A DNA stretch of 64,000 nt from contig JAVBPE010000005.1 in NCBI GenBank assembly GCA_031549865.1, forward strand, positions 75,109 through 139,108. The letters run 5' to 3'. Below, piece after piece: positions 34,906 to 44,207 of the stretch (positions are counted from its first letter, which is position 1; every line of letters begins with the position of its first letter). The translations under genes were made by a program, and so were the position numbers. The notes beneath the pieces were generated by a model. The model was not told where the DNA came from. It made no database searches and was given only the letters and a program-made list of their open reading frames with translations. Origin of the DNA: JAVBPE01 sp031549865 (GTDB lineage Bacteria > Bacillota_I > Bacilli_A > Acholeplasmatales > Anaeroplasmataceae).

Positions 34906-35701
34906 AATAATTTCTAAAATTGGATGATAAAAAACCTGCTGTGAATTCTGCCCATGTATAATTGGTCATATATTCACCATGGTAGCTATTTATTGCCTTG
35001 ATATCACCTTTTTCATAATCATAATAATCACAAGAGAAAATTTTTGAATTGATATAATAATATCCTCTTTTTTTAAAAATAATATTCTCTATTTTATTGT
35101 CTTGTAAAGTTTTAAGCATTTCAGCAATTATAGTATGAACATAAGATTGATTGCTTCTATTATAAATTGAATCTTCCAATAAAATTGCGGCAAGTTCCTT
35201 TTTACTGACTGCAGCACCTTTACGATCAACCAAATATGCTAATGCTTCTTTAGATTTATTACGTTTAAATAAAACTGGCTTTTCATCAATAAAAATTTCA
35301 AAATTTCCAAAACATTGAATATAAATTCCTTCATTAGGTTTTTTTATTGGAATACGCAAATTTTCTAGTTCGCCTACTATAAGCTCCTTGCTAACTGGCT
35401 TTAAAATGTAACCAGATGCATGCATATTAAAGGCGTTTCGCATATAGTCACTATAACCTGTAACAAAAACTATATTTGTTAAACTATATATATCTTTAAG
35501 ATTTTTAGCAAGTGTCAATCCGTCTACATCAGGCATCTCAATATCTAAAAAAGCAACATCAATTTTATTTTTTTTAGCATATTCTAATGCTTCAAAACTT
35601 GAATTAAAACAATTTAATTCTAATTCCAAATTTATTTTAGCGACTTCTCGTTTAAAGTAAGTCAAAGAATGAATTTCATCATCTACAGCAATTATATTCA
35701 T
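34904..35701 (-). CDS. Response regulator with SARP-like (BTAD-type) output domain
   Basis: A 265-residue protein. The receiver (1-115) has the acidic pair DDE, phospho-acceptor Asp53 in VAFLDIEMPDVDG, and conserved Lys in YILKPVS. The output part (~120-265) starts IYIQCFGNFEIFIDEKPVLF and continues RNKSKEALAYLVDRKGAAVS, the winged-helix pattern of SARP/OmpR-like transcription factors, and not LytTR. It follows the kinase by one base. Receiver plus SARP-like output downstream of a LytS-type kinase is an uncommon pairing. Target genes are unknown. Confidence 0.85.
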   Translation of the reverse strand: MNIIAVDDEIHSLTYFKREVAKINLELELNCFNSSFEALEYAKKNKIDVAFLDIEMPDVDGLTLAKNLKDIYSLTNIVFVTGYSDYMRNAFNMHASGYILKPVSKELIVGELENLRIPIKKPNEGIYIQCFGNFEIFIDEKPVLFKRNKSKEALAYLVDRKGAAVSKKELAAILLEDSIYNRSNQSYVHTIIAEMLKTLQDNKIENIIFKKRGYYYINSKIFSCDYYDYEKGDIKAINSYHGEYMTNYTWAEFTAGFLSSNFRNY

Positions 35702-35702
35702 T

Positions 35703-36983
35703 TTATTTCACCTTCTTTGGTATTATTATTTTAACATTAGTTCCCTTATCGATGACACTTTCAATAGATAATGTCCCATTACACATATATTTTAGTCTTT
35801 CAGTTACATTTATAATACCTATATGACTTCGATTTTTATCCAAAGCGATATCCTTACTAAAACCTACTCCATCATCACTTACTATTATAATTATTTCATT
35901 ATCATTTTCATTAGTTTCTATTTTAAGAGTTCCACCATTTCTTTTTTTAGTTATACCGTATCTTATGGCATTTTCAACTATGGGCTGTAGTGTTAATACA
36001 GGAATATGAAAATTAGTAACTTTGATATCATATAGAATATTTAATTTATCTAAAAAGCGAAGTTTTTCTAGTGAAAGATATTGTTTAGTATGTTCAAATT
36101 CGATATGAAAAGGAATTAATTCTTTTTGAGTTAAGGAGTCCATATTAAAGCGTAAGTACTTTGAAAATGTAAATATTGCATCATGTGCTCTCTCGTTTTC
36201 ATAAACAAGACCATCAATAGCAGTTAGTGTATTAAATAAAAAATGTGGCTGAATTTGACTCAACATAATTGAGATGCGACTATCCATTAATTCTTGTTCT
36301 TGCATTCTTATTTTTTCTTCTTGCACATATTGCATATTAACAAAAACAATTAAAAATGATATGGTTATTGCGGCGTATGGTGATAGAACATTATGAAATT
36401 TTATGCTTATTAAAATTGTAAGCATTGGAATAATCGAGTATGTCAATAAGATAAGTGTTGTTCTTAATTGAAGTTTTTTTCTATATTTTATAACAACCAA
36501 AAACGATAAGAAAAGAATAATAATTGCATATAAATACATTAACCAATAATATTTGCCTAAAACATAACCTAGATTGCGATCAATAGTATAAATCATTCCA
36601 TTAAAAAAAGAAATAATTAAGAGAATATGTGCAATTAGTGCAAAAAAAGCAGCTATTAAAAAAATTTTTCTTTCAATTTGCTTGTCTAATTTAATACAAG
36701 CTGTAATATATAAAACAAAAATTAATATATCTAAGATACTAAAACTATAAGAAAAATAATTCATAATCCAACTTAAATAATACAAGATTGAGCCCATATT
36801 GCCATCAAATAGCCACGTTGAAATATCAAAAGAAATCATTAAAAAATGAATTATTAAAACTAATAAAAATATTTTGTTTTCTCGTTCTTTTTTATTCTTA
36901 CTTGTTAATTGACAAATTATTAAAACCAAAACAATAGAAAAACAAAAGATTTCTAAAACTAAATTTGTTAAAACATAATCCAT
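35703..36983 (-). CDS. LytS-type sensor histidine kinase
   Basis: A 426-residue kinase. About seven N-terminal membrane segments (residues ~1-215) form the sensor. A PF06580-type kinase core follows, with MLSQIQPHFLFNTLTAIDGL (phospho-His in QPHFLFN), then LQPIVENAIRYGI (N box) and VSDDGVGFS (G box). A GGTGAT site precedes the ATG. It pairs with the response regulator one base downstream. The signal is not evident. Confidence 0.88.
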   Translation of the reverse strand: MDYVLTNLVLEIFCFSIVLVLIICQLTSKNKKERENKIFLLVLIIHFLMISFDISTWLFDGNMGSILYYLSWIMNYFSYSFSILDILIFVLYITACIKLDKQIERKIFLIAAFFALIAHILLIISFFNGMIYTIDRNLGYVLGKYYWLMYLYAIIILFLSFLVVIKYRKKLQLRTTLILLTYSIIPMLTILISIKFHNVLSPYAAITISFLIVFVNMQYVQEEKIRMQEQELMDSRISIMLSQIQPHFLFNTLTAIDGLVYENERAHDAIFTFSKYLRFNMDSLTQKELIPFHIEFEHTKQYLSLEKLRFLDKLNILYDIKVTNFHIPVLTLQPIVENAIRYGITKKRNGGTLKIETNENDNEIIIIVSDDGVGFSKDIALDKNRSHIGIINVTERLKYMCNGTLSIESVIDKGTNVKIIIPKKVK

Positions 36984-37045
36984 TATATCACCACATCTTT
37001 ATTTAATTATAACATAGTAAAATTAAAATAAAACTACTGACTAAT

Positions 37046-37474
37046 TTAATAATCAATAGCTTTATTTAAAACTTTGTAAAGAAGAAAATACAAATTTTTC
37101 ATTTCTTCTTCATCTAAATTAATACACGATGCTATTTTGTCTGGAATAGATTGCGCTAATTTTTTAAGTTCAATTCCCTTTGAAGTAAGAGTTACTATAA
37201 CAATTCTTTCATCAGATTTATCTCTAGTTCTTCTTATGAAATCATTTGATTCTAACTTTTTTAATAATGGAGTTAAAGTTCCAGAATCTAAATACAATTT
37301 TTCACCTAGTTTTTTTACATTTATAGCATTTTCTTCCCATAAAACCATCATAGTAATATACTGCGTATATGTTAATCCAATTTTATCTAAAAAAGGTTTA
37401 TATAGTCTAATTACATTATTTGCGGCTGCATATAACGGAAAACATATTTGATTCTTTAACATTAATTTATCCAT
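37046..37474 (-). CDS. ohrR: OhrR-type MarR family organic peroxide sensor
   Basis: A 142-residue winged-helix repressor. LKNQICFPLYAAANNVIRLY places the reactive Cys at position 11, as in OhrR (Cys15 in B. subtilis). The recognition region YLDSGTLTPLLKKLESNDFI and wing RDKSDERIVIVTLT match OhrR closely. GGAGT precedes the ATG. It is the third gene of the gpx-TSCPD-ohrR operon, whose promoter carries an OhrR-like operator, so autoregulation by peroxide is likely. Confidence 0.88.
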   Translation of the reverse strand: MDKLMLKNQICFPLYAAANNVIRLYKPFLDKIGLTYTQYITMMVLWEENAINVKKLGEKLYLDSGTLTPLLKKLESNDFIRRTRDKSDERIVIVTLTSKGIELKKLAQSIPDKIASCINLDEEEMKNLYFLLYKVLNKAIDY

Positions 37475-37479
37475 TTTTC

Positions 37480-37731
37480 TTACTCCTTTGTTTGGGCTTC
37501 TTTTATAGCAATAGATAATTGATCACTACATGAAGTAGGACGCCGTCCACATTTAATACCTTCACATTTTAAAATAACATCTTCTGCCTTTGCTCCATCT
37601 AAAATTCTAGAAATTGCTTCTAAATTACCTTGACAACCATTAGTAAATTTTATATTACTAATTATACCATTTTCTAAATCAAATTCAATTTGTGAGCTAC
37701 AGGTATTTTTTGTTTTATATAAATATCTCAT
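37480..37731 (-). CDS. TSCPD-domain protein (TIGR03905 type)
   Basis: An 83-residue protein with CSSQIEFDLENGIISNIKF, NGCQGNLEAISRIL and CGRRPTSCSDQLSIAI, matching the small TSCPD family related to the C-terminal zinc-binding part of class II ribonucleotide reductase. Function is not established. Its ATG overlaps the gpx TAA by one base. The position between a peroxidase and a peroxide sensor hints at a redox role. Confidence 0.8.
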   Translation of the reverse strand: MRYLYKTKNTCSSQIEFDLENGIISNIKFTNGCQGNLEAISRILDGAKAEDVILKCEGIKCGRRPTSCSDQLSIAIKEAQTKE

Positions 37732-38210
37732 TATTCCTCCAATAGTTTTTTAATTTCATTTTCAATTTTTAATGGTGTCTTTGTAGGCGCATATCTAGCT
37801 ACTACTTCACCTTTTTTATTAATTAAAAATTTAGTGAAATTCCATTTAACATCATTACCAAAAATTCCTTTTGTTGATTCTTTTAAATATTTAAATAAAG
37901 GCGAGATATTCTTTCCTTTAACATCAATTTTTAAAAATTGTTTAAAAGTAATACCATATCGGCCAGTACAAAAACTATGAATTTCTTCTTGAGTGCCTGA
38001 AGCCTGATTCATAAACTGATTACATGGAAAATCTAATATTTCAAGCCCTATGTTATTATATTTTTCATACAAATCCTGTAGTTCATCATATTGTGGGGTA
38101 AATCCACAACCAGTTGCGGTATTAACAATTAATAATACTTTACCTTCATATTCTTTTAAATTGATAGTATTTCCTTCATTATCTAAAACTTCAATATTAT
38201 ATAAGTTCAT
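37731..38210 (-). CDS. Glutathione/thioredoxin peroxidase family protein
   Basis: A 159-residue GPx-family peroxidase. The peroxidatic site is NTATGCGFTPQYDELQDLY with Cys (not selenocysteine); GLEILDFPCNQFMNQ supplies the catalytic Gln and the resolving-Cys region; WNFTKFLI carries the conserved Trp-Asn-Phe. Bacterial cysteine versions usually use thioredoxin. GGAGA precedes the ATG. First gene of an operon under an OhrR-like operator. Confidence 0.93.
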   Translation of the reverse strand: MNLYNIEVLDNEGNTINLKEYEGKVLLIVNTATGCGFTPQYDELQDLYEKYNNIGLEILDFPCNQFMNQASGTQEEIHSFCTGRYGITFKQFLKIDVKGKNISPLFKYLKESTKGIFGNDVKWNFTKFLINKKGEVVARYAPTKTPLKIENEIKKLLEE

Positions 38211-38227
38211 TTTGTTTTCTCCTTGTT

Positions 38228-38251
38228 TACAATTGAATTGTATACAATTGA
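38228..38251. promoter_or_regulatory. OhrR-like operator
   Basis: TACAATTGAATTGTATACAA followed by TTGA closely matches the B. subtilis OhrR operator as I know it (TACAATTAAATTGTATACAA). It overlaps the -10 of the gpx promoter, and the operon encodes an OhrR-type protein. Confidence 0.8.
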
Positions 38252-38265
38252 TAATAAAATGTCAA
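38237..38265 (-). promoter_or_regulatory. Promoter of the gpx-TSCPD-ohrR operon
   Basis: TTGACA (38260-38265) and TACAAT (38237-38242) on the minus strand with a 17-base spacer. The -10 lies inside the OhrR-like operator. Confidence 0.75.
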
Positions 38266-38271
38266 TGGTAA

Positions 38272-38298
38272 AATAAAAAAAGATGCAAAAAGCATCTA
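38272..38298 (-). terminator. Terminator of tspO
   Basis: AGATGC and GCATCT pair around five bases, with seven T following on the minus strand. It overlaps the tspO stop codon. Confidence 0.75.
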
Positions 38299-38772
38299 AT
38301 TAAACATTGCAATCCAGATATTTAAATATGTTGCAAATAAGATCCAAACTAAATAGGGAATCATTATATAAGATGCAAGTTTATTAATTTTTAAGAAATA
38401 TAAAATCATAAACATGACTAAAAAATCCAAAATTATAATAATAACTAAAGCAATCCAAAATTCCAACATTCCAAAAAAGACAATACTCCATAAAAAATTA
38501 AAAAATAATTGAACACAAAATATTGCAATTCCAATTTTTCGCTTCTTTAAATCTTTATCTAAGGCATTAATGATTAACCATATAGCAATTCCCATTAATG
38601 TGAATAATATAAACCAAACAATTGGAAAGACAATATTTGGAGGAGCAAGTGGTGGTAATTTTAAACTGTTATATGTTTCTTTGACATTCCCAGAAAATAA
38701 ACTTGAAAGCAAACCTATGGTATTTACAAAAACTATGCATAATAATAAATCAATGATACTATATTTTTTAAT
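38296..38772 (-). CDS. tspO: TspO/MBR family membrane protein, ATT start
   Basis: A 158-residue five-helix TspO protein. PPLAPPNIVFPIVWFILF and the Trp-rich FFNFLWSIVFFGMLEFW are typical. A TTG at 38710-38712 gives only 138 residues, lacks a ribosome binding site and cuts away most of helix 1. In frame, ATT at 38770-38772 lies seven bases after GGAGG and restores the normal N-terminus (KKYSIIDLLLCIVFVNTIGL). No ATG, GTG or TTG lies between. I therefore call an ATT start. TspO proteins bind porphyrins; the role here is unknown. Confidence 0.8.
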   Translation of the reverse strand: MKKYSIIDLLLCIVFVNTIGLLSSLFSGNVKETYNSLKLPPLAPPNIVFPIVWFILFTLMGIAIWLIINALDKDLKKRKIGIAIFCVQLFFNFLWSIVFFGMLEFWIALVIIIILDFLVMFMILYFLKINKLASYIMIPYLVWILFATYLNIWIAMFN

Positions 38773-38821
38773 ATTAAAACCTCCATTTTGATATATTATA
38801 TGAAGTTTTATTAAATAATAT

Positions 38822-38850
38822 TAAAAAAAGAATCAGATTAATCTGATTCT
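38822..38850 (-). terminator. Terminator of the FeFe-hydrogenase gene
   Basis: AGAATCAG and CTGATTCT pair around ATTAAT, followed on the minus strand by seven T. It overlaps the end of the gene. Confidence 0.8.
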
Positions 38851-40354
38851 AGTCTAATAAGTGTAGTGCTATTTTATATTTTGAATCTAAAGCTGTATCA
38901 GTTGGGGCATCGTTTTGATAACGTTGTACTACTGCTTGAGATTTTTTAACTGGTTGTAATGTCCCGGCACCAGCAACACATCCGCCAGGGCATCCCATAC
39001 CTTCAAGTAAATATCCATCGTATTTTCCAGCACGCGCTAATTGTAATAATTTTTTACATTCATGTAATCCTTGAGCAGAAGCTATTTTAACTTCTCTAGT
39101 TGGATCCATTTTATATATAACATTCTTAACTGCTTCAGCAACTCCACCAGAAACGGCAAATCCACGACCGGTTTTTGAACTTTCATTAAAATTTGGTGAT
39201 GACTTTAGAGATTTAAAATCAATCTCTTTGGCTTCAAACATCCCCATCAATTCTTCAAAAGTCAATACAAAATCAACATCACTTCTAACTGACTTTCTTG
39301 ATGCTTCTAATTTTTTTGCAGAACATGGTCCGATGAAACATACTTTACAATTCTTATGTTCTTTCTTTTGTAAACGTGCTGTTAACACCATTGGCGTTAA
39401 AGCCATGGAAATATTTGAAGCTAAATCAGGGAAAGTTTTTTTAGCCATAACTGACCATGATGGACAACATGATGTAGCCATGAAAGGTTGTTTAGCTGGA
39501 ACTTTATCTAAGAAATCATGAGCTTCTTCTATAGTACATAAATCTGCCCCAATTGCAACTTCAACAACGCCATCAAATCCTAATTGTTTCATCGCATCCT
39601 CAAGTTTATCTGGACTAACATTTGGTCCGAATTGACCAACAAATGCTGGAGCAACAATCGCAATAACGCGATCTTTTCTCTTTATCGATTGTATTAATTG
39701 GAAAATTTGTGATTTATCAGCAATTGCACCAAAAGGGCAGTTAACAATACACATTCCGCAAGAAACACATTTTTCTTGATCAATAATTGCTTTACCATTT
39801 TCATCTGATTTAATCGCATCCATACCACAAGCTTTTTCACATGGACGTTCACGTTTAGCTATTGCATCATATGGACAAACATCTTTACATCTTCCGCATT
39901 TAATACATTTTTCAGGATCAATAACAGATTTTCCATTTACCATTGATATCGCGTTTTTTGGACATACTTCAATACATGGATGAGCTAAACACCCTTGACA
40001 ACCATCAGTAACTTTATATGATGAAGTTGGGCAAGCATTACATGCAAATTTAATTATATTTACAAGTGGTGGTTCATAGTATTTTGCGGCAATAGTTGCC
40101 TTATCAATACCTTCAGTTATAACTGTATGTTCATCAATTTTTCTTAAAGGAAGTCCAATTGCTAAACGCAGACGTTCACCAACAATCGCTCTTTCTAAGA
40201 ATATTGATTCTCTATATTTAGCAACTTCTCCTGGCAAAATTTTATATGGCAATAATTCCATTTTGGAATAATCGTCATTTTCATATGCTAAGCGTGCTAC
40301 TTCTGTAAATACTTTTCTTCTTATATCTGTAACAGATGAATAAATACCTCTCAT
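38849..40354 (-). CDS. FeFe-hydrogenase, group B type
   Basis: A 501-residue iron-only hydrogenase. The N-terminus (MRGIYSSVTDIRRKVFTEVA) and a Cys-rich FACNACPTSSYKVTDGCQGC match the group B1/B3 family. Ferredoxin-type clusters are bound by CEVCP-like and CGRCKDVCP and CGMCIVNCP motifs. H-cluster motifs are TSCCPSW, GPCSAKK and EGMGCPGGC. The enzyme should interconvert protons/ferredoxin and H2 in an anaerobe. Maturation genes are not in the window. AGGAGGAC precedes the ATG. Confidence 0.93.
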   Translation of the reverse strand: MRGIYSSVTDIRRKVFTEVARLAYENDDYSKMELLPYKILPGEVAKYRESIFLERAIVGERLRLAIGLPLRKIDEHTVITEGIDKATIAAKYYEPPLVNIIKFACNACPTSSYKVTDGCQGCLAHPCIEVCPKNAISMVNGKSVIDPEKCIKCGRCKDVCPYDAIAKRERPCEKACGMDAIKSDENGKAIIDQEKCVSCGMCIVNCPFGAIADKSQIFQLIQSIKRKDRVIAIVAPAFVGQFGPNVSPDKLEDAMKQLGFDGVVEVAIGADLCTIEEAHDFLDKVPAKQPFMATSCCPSWSVMAKKTFPDLASNISMALTPMVLTARLQKKEHKNCKVCFIGPCSAKKLEASRKSVRSDVDFVLTFEELMGMFEAKEIDFKSLKSSPNFNESSKTGRGFAVSGGVAEAVKNVIYKMDPTREVKIASAQGLHECKKLLQLARAGKYDGYLLEGMGCPGGCVAGAGTLQPVKKSQAVVQRYQNDAPTDTALDSKYKIALHLLD

Positions 40355-40424
40355 TTTATTCGTCCTCCTTATATACCAAAAGTTATTATAACATAATATA
40401 AATATTTTGCACTAGAATAATTTG

Positions 40425-40895
40425 TTAAATAACAATATCTTCAAATATAACGTTTTCAATTACTTCACTTAATTTATTAGGATTAAGTAAAACTTGATAT
40501 CCGACTTTTCCTGCAGAAAAAATTATTTCATCTATTATCAAAGCTGTTTCATTAAAGACTGTAACAAAAGGCTTTTTCATTCCAATAGGAGAACATCCAC
40601 CTCTTATATATCCAGTTAAATTTAATAAATCTTTCATATTAATTAATTCCATATTTTTTTCTTTAACTGCTTTCGCGCATTTCTTTAAATCTAAATTAGA
40701 ATTCACTGGAATCACAAAAACATAATATTTTTTATTTCCAGATATACATACTAAAGTTTTAAAAACATAATCAGCTTCTTTGTTTATTAATCTTGCGACT
40801 TCAATTCCATCAACAAAATCATCACAAGGATATTCTAAGGCCTCATAATCTATTTTTTTTTGATCTAAAATTCGCATTACATTTGTTTTTTCCAT
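40425..40895 (-). CDS. ybaK: YbaK/EbsC-type Cys-tRNA(Pro) deacylase
   Basis: A 156-residue trans-editing domain of the YbaK/ProX family, hydrolysing mischarged Cys-tRNA(Pro). Typical stretches are VFKTLVCISGNKKYYVFVIPV, LKKCAKAVKEKNMELI, and GYIRGGCSPIGMKK. It follows hisIE by one base and is probably the last gene of the his operon. That location has no obvious metabolic reason. Confidence 0.9.
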   Translation of the reverse strand: MEKTNVMRILDQKKIDYEALEYPCDDFVDGIEVARLINKEADYVFKTLVCISGNKKYYVFVIPVNSNLDLKKCAKAVKEKNMELINMKDLLNLTGYIRGGCSPIGMKKPFVTVFNETALIIDEIIFSAGKVGYQVLLNPNKLSEVIENVIFEDIVI

Positions 40896-40896
40896 A

Positions 40897-41550
40897 TTAT
40901 CTTTTTTCTAATTCTTTTTTAATATCTTCCCAAGTCAAATCTTTCATTTCTAATAAAACAGTAACATGATATATTAAATCAGCTACTTCAAAAATAACAT
41001 CTTCTTTATTAGTATTTTTAGCAGCAATTATAGTTTCTGATGCTTCTTCACCAATTTTCTTTAATACTTTATCAATCCCCTTATCGAATAGATAATTAGT
41101 ATAACTTCCTTCTTTTGGATTAATTTTACGGTCATGAGTAATTTTTGATAACTTATCAAAGATATCATCATTTGATTCTTTTAGCTCATTTTTTTCATGA
41201 AGCATAATATAATCTTGACCTTCTAAATCTTGATAAAAACAAGTAACATTACCTGTATGACATGTTATGTTATTCTTTTGTTCTATTTGAATTAAAATAG
41301 CATCTCCATCACAATCAATAGATAAACCTTTTAAATATTGAAAATTACCACTTTCTTCACCCTTAAGCCATATTTTTTTACGACTGCGTGAATAATAATG
41401 AACTTCATTTGTTGCAAGTGTTTTTTCTAATGCTTCTTTGTTCATATAAGCCTGCATTCTCACATGCTTATTATGATAGTCTTGGGCTATTACTGATACT
41501 AAGCCATCTTTATCAAATGAGACCTTATTTAATAATTCTTCTTTAGTCAT
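40897..41550 (-). CDS. hisIE: Bifunctional phosphoribosyl-AMP cyclohydrolase / phosphoribosyl-ATP pyrophosphatase
   Basis: A 217-residue fusion. The HisI part (1-~105) has HYYSRSRKKIWLKGEESGN, LSIDCDGDAILIQIEQ and CHTGNVTCF. The HisE part (~115-217) has SYTNYLFDKGIDKVLKKIGE, EASETIIAAKN and DLIYHVTVLL. It performs steps 2 and 3 of histidine synthesis. It overlaps hisF by one base. Confidence 0.96.
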   Translation of the reverse strand: MTKEELLNKVSFDKDGLVSVIAQDYHNKHVRMQAYMNKEALEKTLATNEVHYYSRSRKKIWLKGEESGNFQYLKGLSIDCDGDAILIQIEQKNNITCHTGNVTCFYQDLEGQDYIMLHEKNELKESNDDIFDKLSKITHDRKINPKEGSYTNYLFDKGIDKVLKKIGEEASETIIAAKNTNKEDVIFEVADLIYHVTVLLEMKDLTWEDIKKELEKR

Positions 41551-42317
41551 TACTTATTTCTCCTTACACTTACGCCATTTATTGCTAAATAATCTTTTAA
41601 CTCTTTTATATCTAATTCTTTAAAGTGAAATAAACTAGCAGCTAAGCAAGCATCACAATTGGTATTTTTAAAAGCTGTTAAGAAATCTTCCTTCTTTCCT
41701 GCTCCACCTGAGGCAATAACTGGAACATTAACATTATCAACAATTAATTTTGTAATTACCTCATCATAACCATCTTTTGTTCCATCTTTATCCATTGAAG
41801 TTAAAAGTATTTCCCCAGCTCCAAGCCTAACGCCTTCTTTAGCCCAAGATATAGCTTCAAGTTTGGTATTTTTTCTTCCACCATGCGTATATACTTCATA
41901 GATTTCTAATTCTTCATTATATTTAACATCTATTGCAAGGACAATACATTGAGAACCAAAAATCTCTGATGCTTCTTTAATAAAATTAGGATTAGTAATA
42001 GCACTTGAATTAATAGACACCTTATCAGCACCAGCATTTAAACATTTTCTAATATCGTCTATTGTTCTTATGCCTCCACCAACAGTTAAAGGAATAAAAA
42101 CTTCTTTAGCGGTATTTTTAATAACATCATAGATTGTTTCGCGCTCATCACTCGTTGCTGTAATATCTAAGAATACTAATTCATCTGCTAAAGAATTATT
42201 ATAATACTTAGCTATTTCAACAGGATCTCCAGCATCTCTTAGTCCAACGAAATTTACACCTTTTACAACACGTCCATTTTTAACATCTAAACATGGAATT
42301 ATTCTTTTACCTAACAT
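41550..42317 (-). CDS. hisF: Imidazole glycerol phosphate synthase, cyclase subunit
   Basis: A 255-residue TIM barrel. Catalytic Asp lies in [19 protein letters not shown] and in [15 protein letters not shown]; phosphate loops GGGIRTIDD and [11 protein letters not shown] are present. It works with HisH to form imidazole glycerol phosphate and AICAR. It overlaps hisA by seven bases. Confidence 0.97.
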   Translation of the reverse strand: MLGKRIIPCLDVKNGRVVKGVNFVGLRDAGDPVEIAKYYNNSLADELVFLDITATSDERETIYDVIKNTAKEVFIPLTVGGGIRTIDDIRKCLNAGADKVSINSSAITNPNFIKEASEIFGSQCIVLAIDVKYNEELEIYEVYTHGGRKNTKLEAISWAKEGVRLGAGEILLTSMDKDGTKDGYDEVITKLIVDNVNVPVIASGGAGKKEDFLTAFKNTNCDACLAASLFHFKELDIKELKDYLAINGVSVRRNK

Positions 42318-43033
42318 AATTTTTCAAACCTTTCTATTGCAGATTTTAAATTTATCGCACCGTCGTAATAAGCTTTACCAATAATGCAACTATCTGCACC
42401 AATTCTATAGGCGCCAGCTACATCATCAATTGATGATATTCCGCCTGATACAGTAAACAACATATTTGTTTCATCTATTAATTTTTTCGTCTCTTCTAAA
42501 TTTGGTCCACTTAAAGTTCCATCTTTAGATATATCCGTATAGACAATATATTTAACACCTATTGTTTTTAAATTATTACAAAAATCTAAAGCTGTTAAAG
42601 CTGTTATAGTTTTCCAACCATTGATCGCAACATTACCGTTTAAAGCATCTACTCCAACAACTATTTTTTCAGCACCATAAAGTTTAATTAACTCTTTAAC
42701 AAAGTTAATATTATTAACAGCCATTGAACCAATAATAATACGATTAACGCCTAAATCAAGCCATTTTTTAGCAGTATCTAAATCTCTTATTCCACCACCC
42801 AATTCTACTAATAGCTTTGTATTTTCAATTATATTTTTAATTACATTTATATTTTCTAAACTACCTAAAGCACCATCTAAATCTACAACATGTAAATATT
42901 TCGCCCCAAGGTCTTCTAATGTTTTTGCCATCATAACAGGATCATTTGAATAAACAGTTTTTTGATCAAAATCACCTTTATATAAACGAACTACATTTCC
43001 TTCTTTAATATCAATAGCTGGATAAATTTTCAT
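42311..43033 (-). CDS. hisA: Phosphoribosylformimino-AICAR ribotide isomerase
   Basis: A 240-residue half-barrel-duplicated TIM barrel. [45 protein letters not shown] and [11 protein letters not shown] are diagnostic. One-base overlap with hisH, seven with hisF. Confidence 0.97.
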   Translation of the reverse strand: MKIYPAIDIKEGNVVRLYKGDFDQKTVYSNDPVMMAKTLEDLGAKYLHVVDLDGALGSLENINVIKNIIENTKLLVELGGGIRDLDTAKKWLDLGVNRIIIGSMAVNNINFVKELIKLYGAEKIVVGVDALNGNVAINGWKTITALTALDFCNNLKTIGVKYIVYTDISKDGTLSGPNLEETKKLIDETNMLFTVSGGISSIDDVAGAYRIGADSCIIGKAYYDGAINLKSAIERFEKLC

Positions 43034-43635
43034 TATAACTCTCCAAAATTCTTTAAAATTTTAAGCCCAGCCTCACCACTTTTTTCAGGATGAAACTGAA
43101 CTCCATAAATATTTTTATTCCAAACTGCACAAACAAAATCATTTTCATAATTAGTTATAGCAGCTGTTTGCCTATCATTAATATTATAAGCTCCATATGA
43201 ATGCACAAAATAAAAATATGAATCATCTTCTATTCCCTTAAATAGTGGACAATCATTTTTTATATTAATTGTATTCCATCCAACATGAGGTATTTTTTCA
43301 TTTAAAACGCTTAAATACTTTATTTCTCCACTTACTAGTCCAAGACCTAAATGATTACCAAATTCATAGCTTTTTTCAAATAACAATTGATAACCTAAAC
43401 AGATTCCTAAAATAGGTATTTTTTTTAATGCTGCTTCTTTTATTATTAAATCTAATCCACTATTAGTTAGTAGTTTAATTGCATCTTTAAATGCTCCAAC
43501 TCCTGGGAGTATAATTTTAGTTGCATTAAGAATTTCTTCATTTTTATTTGTAACAATATGGGCTAAACCTAAATATGATAATGCATTAGAAATGCTTCCG
43601 ATATTTCCCATCTTGTAATCAACAATCGCAATCAC
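43033..43635 (-). CDS. hisH: Imidazole glycerol phosphate synthase, glutaminase subunit
   Basis: A 200-residue class I glutamine amidotransferase. The nucleophile is in ILGICLGYQLLFEKS, and the His/Glu pair in GVQFHPEKSG. It supplies ammonia to HisF. It overlaps both neighbours by one base. Confidence 0.97.
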   Translation of the reverse strand: MIAIVDYKMGNIGSISNALSYLGLAHIVTNKNEEILNATKIILPGVGAFKDAIKLLTNSGLDLIIKEAALKKIPILGICLGYQLLFEKSYEFGNHLGLGLVSGEIKYLSVLNEKIPHVGWNTINIKNDCPLFKGIEDDSYFYFVHSYGAYNINDRQTAAITNYENDFVCAVWNKNIYGVQFHPEKSGEAGLKILKNFGEL

Positions 43636-44207
43636 TATAATACCCCTTTAGTTGATTGTAATATTTCAACTTCTTTAGTTGCTATTTTTAAGCATCTTGC
43701 AACCGCTTTAAACATTGCCTCAGCAATATGGTGATTATTTGACCCTCGTAACTTCATAATATGTAAATCAATAGAGGCATTAAAGGCAAATGCTTTAAAG
43801 AATTCATTAATCATTTCAGTTTCCATTTGACCTAATTTTGGTATTGTAAAGCAGTCATCAAAAGAAAAATTGGGACGATTACAAATATCTATTGCTGCTA
43901 ACACTAAAGTTTCATCCATTGGTATAGTCTGTGACGCATAACGTTCTACTTTTGAATCTTTTAAGGCTTCTTTTAACATTAATCCTAAAACAATTCCTGT
44001 ATCTTCAATTAAGTGATGAGAGTCAACATGAACATCGCCAACTGCTTCAATTTTGATATCAAATCCACTATGTTTAGATAATTGTTCAAGCATATGATCA
44101 AAAAAACCAATACCAGTACTTATTTCATATTGACCTTTTCCATCAACTACTAATTCACCTTTAATTTTAGTTTCTAAAGTATTTCTTTCTAAAATTGATT
44201 TACGCAT
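43635..44207 (-). CDS. hisB: Imidazoleglycerol-phosphate dehydratase
   Basis: A 190-residue dehydratase without a phosphatase domain. Metal-binding motifs are GIGFFDHMLEQLSKHSGFD, DVHVDSHHLIEDTGI and LRGSNNHHIAEAMFKA. The start is the ATG ending at 44207, spaced after GGTGA; the frame to 44216 opens at the GTG within that site. It overlaps hisC by eight bases. Confidence 0.96.
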   Translation of the reverse strand: MRKSILERNTLETKIKGELVVDGKGQYEISTGIGFFDHMLEQLSKHSGFDIKIEAVGDVHVDSHHLIEDTGIVLGLMLKEALKDSKVERYASQTIPMDETLVLAAIDICNRPNFSFDDCFTIPKLGQMETEMINEFFKAFAFNASIDLHIMKLRGSNNHHIAEAMFKAVARCLKIATKEVEILQSTKGVL

